A stretch of 64,000 nucleotides of DNA from the NCBI GenBank assembly GCA_026873275.1, contig JANTUC010000016.1, positions 1,178,001-1,242,000 of the forward strand. The letters are read 5' to 3'. Shown one piece after another: positions 11,807 through 23,163 of this stretch. Source of the stretch: Pseudopithomyces maydicus (lineage: Eukaryota; Ascomycota; Dothideomycetes; Pleosporales; Didymosphaeriaceae). Every line of letters starts with the position of its first letter. Position 1 is the first letter of the stretch. Both the position numbers and the translations under genes were made by a program. The notes below the pieces were generated by a model. It was given only the letters and a program-made list of their open reading frames with translations, did no database searches and was not told where the DNA came from.

Positions 11807-13813
11807 TGAATGCAAGCGAGCATGAAGATCATCAAGCACACCCAGCCTGACTTAACGGTATACGGCCTTCATTCGAACAACTACAGATAGGAGGCGCGGA
11901 CTCGTTATCCGCTCAGGGACTTTTTTCCCTTTGTAAAACAAGGAAAATTTATAATGAAGCTCATCCGTAGGCAGGAGGTCCCGCGAAATGGTACGATAAC
12001 TGTCGGCCGGCCCCAGGGTATACGGTCCTTCTAGCCCTTAGCAACGGGCACAAGTGTTTCAAGCATCTTTATCGCATCCATATGCCGAGGGACAGACTAG
12101 TCGAGTAGTCGAGCATGAAAGCAGTACCTACCGTGCACTCAAATATACAATATGAAACCAAGCATACCCTTGATTGCGGCGAGTGGGCCCTCATGACGTG
12201 ACATGGATCGGGGATTTTTTCGTGACTTGGTGATCACCGTTTCATATTGTGACATGGATAATGCAGTAGTTAATAGCGCACCGTTCATTATGATGCTCAT
12301 CCTCTGCAATATCGGGTGCTTGCCGCTCATACAGCTACGCGCCAACGATTCATGGCCTACAGGAGATCGGGCCCTTTTACACCATTTCCAAGTTTCCTAA
12401 CTATTACAACTGACAGGTAGTATCATTGACCTCATCATATCTGCGCTCAACCCATTCTTAATTCCTAGTCTATCGCTCAGGCCTATCCTTTCTTGAAGTG
12501 ACCCTCCTTCATCAATCATAGTTTGCGCTAGAACAACAGGATTTACCTTGCATTCATCCACCGAAATTCATTCGTTACTGACCACCTTCAAGTAACTAGA
12601 GTGCTTACTCCGACGGAGCGTGCCGAGCCTTGCACACCGTTCAAAGAATACCCACCGTATAAGAAACAGCTTCCTGACTTCGCTTACAGCAACAATGTAC
12701 CAGTCTGTTTATTCTTATCGCCAGTATGCAAGGAGTGACAAGCTTCTCCGAGGAAGCGGCAATACGATAACTGCCCACCCAGCAAAGCGATCAGGAACGC
12801 GTTTCAAAGCCTTTGCATGGTTGCGCATTGTCCAAGCATCCCATGTCCGGGGCAACGGCCCCTGTAACAGCGATCAGGTCCTTCGGACTTTCATGTCATG
12901 TCATGTCAGACCCCACTTACCTTTATCAATTCCTGTGACACTACTTCCCCACGTATGCGGAGTATCTGCCGCACTCCATTTTTCTGCATTCGATAGTGTG
13001 AATAGGGGGACGACGGTTCTACGCGAGTGGGAGTCGGTCCGCGCATCCCCGATTTAACGTTGTCGGTTCGCTTGGACCGTGATCGTTTTGGGGTTAGTTG
13101 TCTTAATAGAACGTTGATATAGACTGCGTTTATGAATTTCACGAATTGCGTTATCGAATCGTGCGATTTCCTCCATTTATTCTAGTGTGAACTGTTAGCT
13201 TGCATGTGGCGATCCGAAAACAGAATACTCTAAGAGAATACGCAGAGAAGGCTTGATCAAAGGTTGAATAGATGGTTGTCTATTTTGGGTAAAAGTTTTA
13301 AGCGATGCGAATGTTCTTAGCTGTACCATGATCTAATTTCCAACAATTCGTATCGGGTGTATTGTGGGTTGAGGAGGGTCTTGCGAAGTACGCAAATAAT
13401 AGTGAACAAAATGACTGAAAAAAAAACATCTGAATTAAAATGCTTGTGGGATATGACGTTGGGAGTCTTCTAGATTTTGCGTGACAACTAGAAATACTTC
13501 TATGCATATTCAAGTGGGGTAGGGAGAATAATAGGAGTTTTCTCCTGTTTGCTGACAAGCACATAAGAATCGTAGATTATTGGAGTATACCATGGTTATC
13601 AACTCATATATGACAGCTGATTAGGAGCTCATGTTGTCTTGTACCAGTCAATTCAATGGAATCAATACTCAACGCGTTCTTCTTTCATCAAATATCACCG
13701 CCTCTTGAGACAGCACAGCGCAATAGCCAGCATTGTCCCTACAGCACCGACCTACCAAACTCCGCAAATCTACCTCCCAATCAATTCATACACCATTCTT
13801 CATTCCATACACC
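11807..13813. other. intergenic, no supported gene
   Basis: About 2 kb between the 3' ends of MED10 (+) and the permease (-). The longest open frame (145 codons, 12620-13057) has no recognisable domain or splice context. The sequence becomes A+T-richer from about 13.1 to 13.8 kb. Both genes must terminate here. Confidence 0.6.
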
Positions 13814-15668
13814 TCAAATCTCCAACCTCGCCATCCGACACTGCTTCACCGGCCCAACATACACCCTTCTCCCTTCCACAAAATACATAATTACCGCCAG
13901 GATAAACACCCCCACAAACATGACCACACTCCAATTAAACGTCTCCGCATCCACCGGCGTCTCATTCGGCCAGAAGCACCAAAAAATGCAAACACCACAT
14001 ACGCCAGCCCCGCCATATTCACCCCTGGCCCCCACCTCCCCAAACTCCACCGCGCAACCGGTAGCAACTCAGGGTGGTAAAGCCGCCGATACAACACGCA
14101 CGATAGTGAGCACGCATATGTAAACATGAGCGACACAATCTGCAGCGAGATGATAGCGTTGAACGCAACGAGGCTGCCAATATTAATCAGGGAGAGCAAA
14201 ACGGTGATGACGCAGGTGGTCAGAACGGCGTTGGCAGGGATGGCCTTGGAGGTGTGCACGCGAGAGAGCCAGCGCGAGAAGGGGAGCCCGTTGTCGCGGG
14301 CAAAGGCGAAGGTTTGGCGCGCGGTGGAGGCGCCGAAGTTGATGTTGGCGGCGGAGACGATGAGGAGGATTATGATAGTTAAAGTGTTGACGCCTGAGAG
14401 GGACATGGCAGTTTTGAAGACGTAGAGGAAGGGGTAGCCGGAGGGGTCGGATATGGCATCTTCGACGGAGGGCATGGCGAAGAGGTCTGGGGTGTGAGTA
14501 AGTGTAGGGTAGATGGATGATGGAGGAGATAATTTCATGGAGAGATTCTGGTTATTGGCTTTGGAAGGGTTGTGTTGCGAGGGGTAAAGAGGACACATAC
14601 AAGTTACCAGGAAGACGATGGCCATCAGGGAGTTCCCAATGTATGACCAAAACAGAGAAATCGGCACGTAACGATCCGCATCGCGTACCTCCTCCGCCAT
14701 ATGCGCCGTAGCATCAGACCCTACTTCATATCAGCAAAATGGACAAGCTCCAAACAAACTACCCACCCAAAATCGAATATATCGCCGAAATCTGCCCAAC
14801 CATAAGCGAAAGCCCCATACTATTCCACCCACCCCCGTTACTAAACTCCGTAAACACCCTCTCCGCACTATTGTGCGGCGCCAGCGTCCACAGCACGGTC
14901 ACTACCGCAAAAAAAGCTAGCACGTGGATCACCATCAACGGGTTCTGAATCCGCGGCCAAAAGTCATGGCCCCAGATGTTCACCACGTACAGCACCAGAA
15001 CCATAGCCCACGTGAACAGCGTCCCGTGCCAGCGCTTGGGTTCGTAACTCTCGTCGTTGATCTGGAAGAGCGCTTGGATCAGGGTGCCCGTGATGAAGCA
15101 ATCTGCGGCGTTTCCGGCCTGCCATGAGAGCACCGACATCCATCCTACGATGTAGGAGAGGAATTTCTGGATGCGTGGGGGCGCGAACTCGGAGACCCAG
15201 TGGTATTGACCGCCGGATGTGGGGGCCCTGTAGCCCGGTGAGGTGTATTAGCGGGATGAGTGTCTAATGTATGGTGTGGAGAGGGTAGGATACACGTACA
15301 TGGATGCCATTTCCGCGAGGCTCAGCCCGACAAAGCTGAATGCTAGGAACGTCCAGATGAAGCTCCAGAAGAGGCCTGCGAGGCCACCGTCAATGAGGCC
15401 CTGCGTGTTGGCAAGCATGAAGTACTCCCATATTGCGGTGAGAACGACTGCGAAGCTTAGGGCAGATAGGGGGCGGTAGTTTCGCTTTGGAGATTAGATT
15501 CACATATTGCGAGAGAATTGTAGGACTCGGACATACTTTGAGCTCCTGGACTTTGCCCAGGCGGTACATGTGCTTCTGGTCGGCTTTTGTGAAGCCCTCC
15601 CTGGGCGGGTTGGCTTGACTGTATACATCATCCTTGAGGGCATCCTGTTCCTTGTCGGTGTTGTTCAT
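13814..15668 (-). CDS. amino-acid/GABA-type permease (APC superfamily), 5 exons, one frame break
   Basis: Exons (minus) are 15668-15537, 15484-15300, 15227-14767, 14720-14601 and 14486-13814. All introns have GT..AG ends (52, 72, 46 and 114 bp). The product is about 523 aa. It is a multi-pass plasma-membrane transporter of the amino acid/choline (ACT) group, in which fungal GABA permeases and choline-type carriers fall. Family signatures in order are FVGLSLAEMASMAPTSGGQY, WMSVLSWQAG, SDATAHMAEEVRDADRYVP, NINFGASTARQTFAFARDNG and the C-terminal FWPNETPVDAETFNW. The cytosolic N-terminus is hydrophilic (MNNTDKEQ). The last ~55 residues lie one frame over from the rest of exon 5. A single extra base in the A run at 13981-13986 restores the family sequence, so this is probably an assembly error. 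The substrate cannot be assigned from sequence. Confidence 0.85.
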
Positions 15669-16227
15669 GATGGGTAGATATGGTGCTCGGGTGAGGAGAT
15701 AGTTTGGCGAGTTGATGACTGGATATTTACTTGCCCAAGGGGAACATACATCAAATCCGGCGAAGTTACGAAGTGCATCTACCCTTGTTAGCCGGTTGCG
15801 GTGTCTCAGCCCACTTTCACAATATGCTTGTTCGATTTTCAAAGATGCACGGGACTAAGCGAATGGTTTCCGCCGATTGAAGGGCTGCTGTTTTCGTCGC
15901 GTGTTGAAGTCCCAGGGGAACGGAACTGGAATGCAACAGCCACGCGACTCTTTATCCGTCATTCTACAACCTTGTTACCAGCTAAAAGATTTCCGGTTTC
16001 AGATAGTATGTTTATACAGTTGGGTAGCTCGTACAAGCCCAGCTTTTGTCCACTGATGTACACAGTTCAGGACTTCGAGCGTCGGAACAGACGTTTGACA
16101 CTTCGATCGTACACGCGGACCAAGGCCTGAGCATACTCAAAATCCATCCTCAACTGCATCTTTCATAGATATAATCTCCATAGGCTATCCACCTGTCAAA
16201 TATCAACCACAAAACCACACCATCACC
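15669..16227. other. divergent promoter region between permease and rhodopsin-domain gene
   Basis: 559 bp between the two start codons. It must hold both promoters. I see no distinctive operator; the leader just before 16228 is A+C-rich, as is common in fungal 5' UTRs. Confidence 0.5.
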
Positions 16228-18308
16228 ATGTCAACTACAGAACCCACCGCCACCCCCTTACCCTCAGGTGTCTCTCCCCCATCAGAGACCATCACCAGCG
16301 ATAACCAAGGTGGTGTAATCGCCATCATAACCGGATTCGCCCTTGGGATAATTCTGCTCAGCGCCTGCATGAAGCTCTACGTCCGCAAATACTTCCGCAA
16401 CTTCCGCCACGACGACCTTGCCTTTGCCCTCGCCATTGTAAGCACGCACACCACACCCTCATTCTATTTTCGTTCCAGACAGCTGAACAAATCATAGTGC
16501 TTCGCCATCATCCAAAGCTCCCTCGTGTTCTACCAAATCCACTCGGGCCTCGGCATGACCTTTTCCCAGCTCACCTGGGACCAAGAAGTGACGATCCGAA
16601 AAGTACGTTCCCAGACATACCCCTACCGCACACCCTCTATCGCGCACCCCCCTATAATCAATTCTCTACCCTCTCCCACCCCGCCCTCGCACATCCACAC
16701 GGAAACTAACTCCCGCCACCCCCTTAGACCGCACTCGCCTCCGACCTCCTCTACATCCTGATCCTCTACCTCTCCAAGACCTGCTGCGCGCTCTTCTTCC
16801 TCTGGCTCGCGCCCGACGCGCGGCACAAGAACATGGCCTGGTTCTGGGTCGGCGCGTGCACCGTGTGGATGATTAGCAGCCTCTTCGTGGAAGGGTTCCG
16901 GTGTCCCGTGGGTGCGGACTGGGCGGTTTGGGCGCCGTTTTGCGATGCGTTTGTGAGTTTTGTTTCAGTTTCTGTTTTTGTTTTTGTTTTTGTTTTTGTT
17001 TTTTTGTGTCTGTGTCTATCTCTTTCTGCTGTTGCTGTATATATGCATATACCCATGTACACGTATATATATGTATTCGTGGATTCGTGGATTCGTCGAT
17101 TTGTCGATTTGCGGATTCATGAATTTCAACTTCTTACGGAAACGAAAACGAAACGTTGCTGACAGCTATCCACAGTTCGCGCGCTGGCTCTACATCGGCG
17201 TCTTCGACATGCTCCTCGAAGTCGCGCTCTTCCTCACCGCATGGCGCCTGATCTGGAACCGGCACATCCCCCTCAAGGCTCGGCTGGGGATACTGAGTGC
17301 GTTTGCGTGCAGATTGCTGTAAGTACCTCACTCTTCCTTCGTTTCATATCCGCCTCGCCTCTGATGTCTATTCATCTACCCTTTTATGTGTTTACCCACC
17401 AACCCATTTTCCCATCCCTCCATCTCTCTCTCCCTCCACCCCTCTATCCCTCCCTACCTTTTTCCCCTCCCTCCCCAGGTCATCCCACCCAAACTAACCT
17501 ATTTCCCCACCTAGAAACATCCCCCCACCGCCCTCCGCCTCTCCTACCTCGCGGCCCCCTGACCACCACCGACTCCCCGCTCTGGACCTCGAATCTAACC
17601 AGCGTCACGCAAATGGCGCTCGCGTGGAGCGTTCTCTCGAGCGTGGTGCCGTACCTGCGGCCGTTACTGACGGCGTACGAGAGGGAGGGGTTGCGCTCGG
17701 GGAAGGGGACGCAGACGGAGATTTCGGAGGTGGGGGGGTCGCGTGGGTCGCGTGGGGAGGGGGCTGGGGTTGGGGTTGGGGTTGGATCGAGGACGGAAGG
17801 GACGCGGACGGAGGGCAGAGAGGGGACGAGGACGGAGGGCAGAGAGGGGAGAGAGGAAATGCGGACAGGGGCGCAGCAAAGACGGGTAAATCAGAGGGAT
17901 GGAATAGCAGCGGGATGTAACGGTGCGCAGATGGAAGAGAAGTGTGAGAGTGAGCAGCAGCAGCAGCAAGGACAAGAACAAGAGCGAAGACAGAGACATC
18001 AGCGCATACCATCATTTCACCACCCGGATGCGTTGCATACGATCAGCGCTGGGGCTGAGGCTGAGGCTGGGGTGGGCGATGAAAAGAGCGATGGAAAGAG
18101 CGAGCGCGAGGGGAAGCACGAAAGGGGGAGCAGGGATTCGTGGTCGAGGTTGAAGAAGGGAAGGAGGGGGAGGAAGGAGGGGGCGGGGGCGGGGGAGAGG
18201 ACGAGTAGTGGGATTTCGAGGACGGTGAAGGTCGAGGTTGGGGGTGGGGAGGAGAAGGGGGAGAGGAGGGAGTGGGGGTGTAGATGGGCTGTTGGGGGTG
18301 CGCAATAG
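16228..18308 (+). CDS. rhodopsin-domain integral membrane protein, 5 exons, two frame breaks
   Basis: Exons are 16228-16437, 16498-16602, 16728-16952, 17176-17318 and 17515-18308 (about 492 aa after repair). The layout fits the fungal seven-helix 'rhodopsin domain' (PTH11-like) family. It has an extracellular N-terminus, a first helix (VIAIITGFALGIILLSACMK), the RKYFRNFRHDDLAFALAI segment, LLYILILYLSKTCCALFFLW, a loop CPVGADWAVWAPFCDAF, and further helices to MALAWSVLSSVVPYLRPLL. The tail from about residue 330 is long, charged, Gly/Arg/Glu-rich and probably disordered; it includes near-tandem EGREGTRTEG units. Two frame breaks fall in C runs at 17521-17526 and 17555-17559, and one added C in each gives NIPPTALRLSYLAAPLTTTD. 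The function of such proteins (surface sensing or signalling) is known only for a few members. Start context CACCATG. Confidence 0.75.
16974..17006 (+). repeat. (TTTTTG)n array inside an intron
   Basis: About five TTTTTG units near the 5' end of the 223-bp third intron of the rhodopsin-domain gene. The array lies just downstream of the donor and makes this intron much longer than its neighbours. Confidence 0.85.
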
Positions 18309-19155
18309 AATGGATGGATAGCTTTGAGAACGATGGTCGGCGAGGGTGGATATATATATATATTCTTCGGTGCGTATATATGCGCTTCGTGCGTGTGTAT
18401 GTATGTATGTGCGTGATATGTATGTATGTAATGCTACGCCAGCCATTCGACAATAAAAAAATGAACGAAGAAAAAAAGGAAAGGTATGAACAATCAATCC
18501 CAGCTCACTCTACCATTTACGAGAACCTGGAATCCCATCTTCCCAACAACGATAAGATACGCACAACCGTCTGTTCGTCTATCTGTCTGTCTCCCCACGC
18601 CTCCACATCACAAGACCTTCTTCTTCTTCTTCTTCTTCTTCTTGGGCAGACCCCTCCCAAACCAGAATAAAAACCATCATTTTTCGCTACGCCGTTGCCA
18701 AAACTATGCATGTAGACCCACACCGTATGTCACACCTACGAACCAAGCCAAACTGAACCGATGCTCTTCCCTTCCCTTCCCTCCCTCCAACCTATCAACA
18801 GCCCAAAGCCCAAAGCCCAAAACAATGAAATTCACCATGCCTGTTGAAAAAGGGTATCGAAATTCGCCTCGCCTCGCCTCGCACTCCACCACGCTCCGTT
18901 CCTTCGCTTCGTGCAAGAGAAAAAAATTCCCATCGCCTACGCATATCCTATCATGCCTTTCCTACCGCTGCTACCTTCGCAAGGTGATAATGCCAAATAC
19001 ATACATACGTGCTATCAACGCAATGATGAAGTGAATACAAAGAATGCTCCCGTGCGGCCCGCCCATCTCTTTCCCGCGCTCATCGGAGCTAGCAAGATCA
19101 CACCCGCATGTGTGCGGTGCGCATCGCGAGATAGCCGGGCCTTTCGAACGCAACG
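18309..19155. other. convergent intergenic region
   Basis: About 850 bp between the stop codons of two convergent genes. It holds TATG-type microsatellites near 18345-18430 and a (CTT)9 tract. No gene is supported. Confidence 0.6.
18617..18643. repeat. (CTT)9 trinucleotide tract
   Basis: Nine perfect CTT units in the convergent intergenic region. Confidence 0.9.
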
Positions 19156-21123
19156 CTAATTGTCCACCTGCAGCTCGCTGTCGTCGCCAAAGTCTTCGTC
19201 CATGTCTTCAATGCCCATACCGTGCGCCTGTGCGGTGACATGGTCCATCAACTCGGGCGGCTCCACCTCGTCGTCGTACATGGTGCCCTCGTCCTCGAAG
19301 AGGGTGCGGCGCGTGTGTGCAGTATCGGTGTTGAGGTAGTTGCGCAGACGCTGGACACCGACACCGCTAAAGACGCAGAAGACGTCGCGTTGATGTTCGT
19401 TGAACTCTGTGAGGAGAATGTCAGTTTCCTGCTTTAGTTTCGACTAGTTCGGTGCAGAACATACCTTGGGGAGCTTCGCGGCAAAAGACGATCAGATCTT
19501 CGCGGAGAAACGCTTGCACGCCGGTCAAGCTCAGATGCGTCAGGCGCGGACAGCTGTTGAGCAGCGCATGTATACTGCTCAGTGTGAGGTTGGTACAGTA
19601 ACTCAGGTGGACACGCTCAAGCACACTTGGTGTCACCGGTCCGCCGTGGCCCACTTGTTTCGGTTTCGACAATGCCACGATGCTACGGTCTGTGATATTA
19701 CCGCATTTAACCAAGCCTATCCTCTTCAATTTCGGCAGTGTCGCGAGCTGTGTCACGGAATTGTCTGTGAGATTGGTACAGCATGCCAAATCAATGTAGC
19801 GAATTCGGTTGCACAGCTTGACAAGTTGAATAACACCTGTATCAGTGATCCTAGAGCAGTGTCCCAGGTGAATGTAGTGCAGATTCTTCCCAAGCCGTGT
19901 TATGGCCAATACGGCGCGGTCTGTAATGTTGCGACACTTGTTGAAGACGAGATTGCGGAGGCGGGGCGCAGCCTGCACAATCTTCTGTACGCCAGCATCT
20001 TGCAGTTCGGTGCAGTCCGTCAGGTCAAGGATGCGGAGAGCCTCATAATTGGCATTTTGTGGAAGGCGTAAAAAGGCATTGTCCGTGATGCGCCAGCAAT
20101 GGGCCAGTCTCAATTCCCGCAAGTGAGGTCCGTCAGTTATGAGGGTTGTGATGGATTCGTCTTCAAGGTTCCTGCAATCGTGCAAGTCGATCTCGAGGAT
20201 GTATCGGCAGTTGCGTGCGAAGGCGATAATGGATCGATCCGTAAGCTGTTGGCAGCCGTTCAGTTTGAGCTGGTATGGTTAGCAAGTCACAACAGCAGCA
20301 ATCCAAGATAATGCTCACCCTCTTCAGATGCCGACAGCTCTTTGCTACAGCCTCGAGCGAATCATCCGATATCTTCTTGCAGTTTGTAATGTTCAAGCCT
20401 TGGAGTCGCACCGCATTTTCAGCGAGAGCAAACATGGAGCGGTCGGTGATGGAGTCCAGTCCAGTCACGTCCAGGGCCAGAAGACTCCGGTTCCCCTGAA
20501 GCATGGCGGTAAGGCTAAGATCGGTGAGTTTGGTGCAGTTGGTCAGAGTCAGACGTTCGACCCGCTTGCAGTTGGAAAGGGGTTGCAAGGTGCCGTCGCT
20601 GATCTCTTGGTGCTGCAGGCGGGTTAGCAAATGGACAACACAGACGTCCCGCTGTTCCACATACCAAAGCTGACAGATTCAGGCGCTTTACAAGACTAGG
20701 GTAGTCGAAGAAGCTATCCGTTCTCCTCACAGTAGCCACGACGCTCTTGATCGAGGCCCACTTGCCCGTCTGAGGCCTATGCCACAGCAGACCGACGCTG
20801 TTCCGGGCCCATTCTCTCGAAACAAGCATGCAGTTCTTCAGATCGCCCGGCGAGGACAGTTTGGAAAAGATGGCGATCATCAGCTCGGCGGGCAGGCGGG
20901 AAATGGGCGACACGCGACATCGCTCCTCGATTGCGCGGCGCAGGGCGTCTTCGTCCTCCTCGGGCGACACAGAAGGCGCGAGGGACGACTGCGAGTCGTT
21001 CGCCTGGTACATGAGGGAGTCATTGTCGTCGTCTTCGGGGCCGCCGCGTTCGGGCGAGGTCGAGGCGGAGGTGTCGGAGCGGGAGGCGCTGACGTCGCGG
21101 TCAGGTCGTCGAGAGCGAGCCAT
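19156..21123 (-). CDS. grrA: SCF ubiquitin ligase F-box/LRR protein, Grr1/GrrA type, 4 exons
   Basis: Exons (minus) are 21123-20665, 20612-20319, 20269-19465 and 19406-19156 (602 aa). Introns of 52, 49 and 58 bp have GT..AG ends and TGCTAAC-type branch sites. Grr1-type proteins are substrate receptors of SCF E3 ligases that target cyclins and nutrient-signalling proteins. The N-terminus is acidic and Ser-rich. An F-box follows at about residues 70-115 (SPISRLPAELMIAIFSKLSS), then roughly a dozen or more cysteine-containing leucine-rich repeats with the L..C..ITD pattern (e.g. LTNCTKLTDLSLTAML; LVFNKCRNITDRAVLAI). The acidic C-terminus ends ELQVDN. Length and order match Grr1 orthologues. In A. 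nidulans the orthologue grrA is needed for ascospore formation. No frame breaks. The ATG at 21123 is chosen because the frame extends upstream only from a GTG. Confidence 0.92.
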
Positions 21124-23163
21124 CTGCGGGGCGGCGGAAGGGGGTGTTGTGGGGCGGGGTGGGTGCGGTGTGTGCACTTTCGGGGGTTGGGTGGGTGTAC
21201 GGCAGAAAGCAGGTGGGTGGGTGTCGTGGGAAGGCTGAAGGGCCAGGGCGTTGTTGTACGACGCAGGTGGTGAAGCAGGCGGTTGCTAAGCGACTCCGCA
21301 ACGGTAGCAACAGCTGGTGCTTACTTGTGACGCTTCTGCCGCGCGCCGGGTGAACTCCCAGCGTCGCACGCAGGCGGCGTAGTCCAGCACGCTCTGGTCA
21401 GGCCAGCGGGGCAGGCGACGGAGTGGCGAGAGGCGCCTTTCGGTCTCGCGGACTTTGCGAGGCTGGTCCTCGCGGTGGTTGTGGTAGGGCTGATGGGCGA
21501 TGGGCGAGGGAGCAGGCTCGCTAAAACAATGACGCAGCTGGGCCGGGCAGAGTGGTTGTGTGAAGGCACGGAGAGGGAGTGTGAAGGGAGTGTGAAGGGA
21601 GTGTGAGGGAGGGCAGGTCGAGGGCGAGGGAGGGCTTTCTTCAAAACAAGGCAGGAGCGACTCGAAGGGCCAGCGCGGTCAGAGTCAGTCAAAGTACGTG
21701 TGTCTGTCGTATCTAGTCGATGTCTGATGTGCATGCGAAAGGCGCGGGACAGGGCGTCGATGACCCATGGCACAAACAACGCAGTCCCCTTGGCGCTGGC
21801 CTCGCCAATCTCGTCGCCCATTGCAATAGTCTACGGGAGACAGCTCGTCTGAGACTGCCGCTCAGCATCGTCTCGTCCCCACGCATTGCATCAAGCGCCC
21901 CTAGTAAAACCAGACTGAAGACGCGCAGTCGGCATCGCGGCTTGTCCACCGCCGACATGCGCAGCAGCACCTGCATGTGTCGCCCACCTGACCGTCGTCA
22001 CGCCCTTCCTCTCCAGACTCTCCGCCGTGCGAGAGACTTCAGTGCCGACGCCCAGAGCCCAGCCCAGCAGTCAAACTCAACATTCGCCCACGCTGAAACA
22101 CACTGCCGCGGCAGGACCCGGAACAGGCGGCTGAATTCCTGCGCCAGCTCGTGTGCCTTCAATCCCCCGTGATACACAACGGTTCCCTCCAACACCAGCG
22201 TCCCAAGCGCCGCACAGGGCCGCGTGGCGGTGACTACCTACGTACTTACTACTCGTATGCTTCCTGTGCGATGCCGTCATCCTGGCATACGACAGGGACT
22301 TGCCGCGGGAGGAATGCTTACCACGAACGCTGCTCTTGGCACTGGCATGGTAAGTATGCCGCAAGTCGATTGACTGTCATGTCTTTGCCTGCATGCTTTG
22401 GCTCAGCTTGAGTCCATGTCCAACCGAGCGATGGGTCTTTGGGCTGAGCAACTGGACCAGAGTCGCGGCCTGACTCCCCCGTGATCGAGCCAGGTATTGG
22501 CAACACTACGGACTTGATCGAGACTATTTTACACACAGTCCTTTAAACTTCGATAGTTGCATGTCCCAACCTAGTCCGCCTCGAAGCTTGCATGCAGCGG
22601 CTGAAGTGCCGCCTCCCCAAAGACCAGGCCAGGCCAGTCCACACAGTCTTTGCGACTGGCATGTCGAAAGCGTCTCTGTTCCATGCTGCGAGCGTCCTGC
22701 CTCCCGGACACGAGGCGGCCCAGATAGGCATGGCGCGATTACATACTCCAGGTGCGTGCTAGTGAACGCCACACTTTGCGCCACACATGCTTCAGTAGAA
22801 CAACTTGGCATCTTGGGCAAATGCTGCTCCGGACGGGGACGCTTCTAATAATGGAGACATTTTGGCTGGATGGACCAGTCCCGTCCCGTCGCATGTGACC
22901 ACGTCGTTGAGCGCTTCCTTTGTGATGCTCCATGCGCCGTGCGGCCTGGAGTTGTGACGTTGATGTGTGGCACTGCTTGTGACCGCCTAGCCGACATCGA
23001 ATCTCCCAATGCACCACACCGTATGACCTCCCCATACAACTCGCAGCACGCTCCACGCCCGTTATACCCAGTTGCTGGACGACACACCCACAACACGGCC
23101 TACATGCACACTCGCTAGCAGCTCCGCCGCTCCTGCACCGCAGCAGGCCTCACACCGCCTGCC
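21124..23163. other. 2-kb shared promoter/5' UTR region
   Basis: Lies between the divergent starts of grrA and the Ark1/Prk1-type kinase. The open frames present are arginine/serine-rich, overlap on both strands, and resemble no protein I know. Long fungal leaders with upstream ATGs are plausible on both sides. I see no distinctive repeat or operator. Confidence 0.55.

Noticed and set aside
12620..13057. 145-codon ORF as a small gene
   Set aside because: No domain, no splice structure and no coding-like composition; likely chance.
17241..18308. 355-codon ORF as an independent protein
   Set aside because: Its first half is out of frame with, or intronic to, the rhodopsin-domain gene. Only the part from about 17560 on is the genuine last exon.
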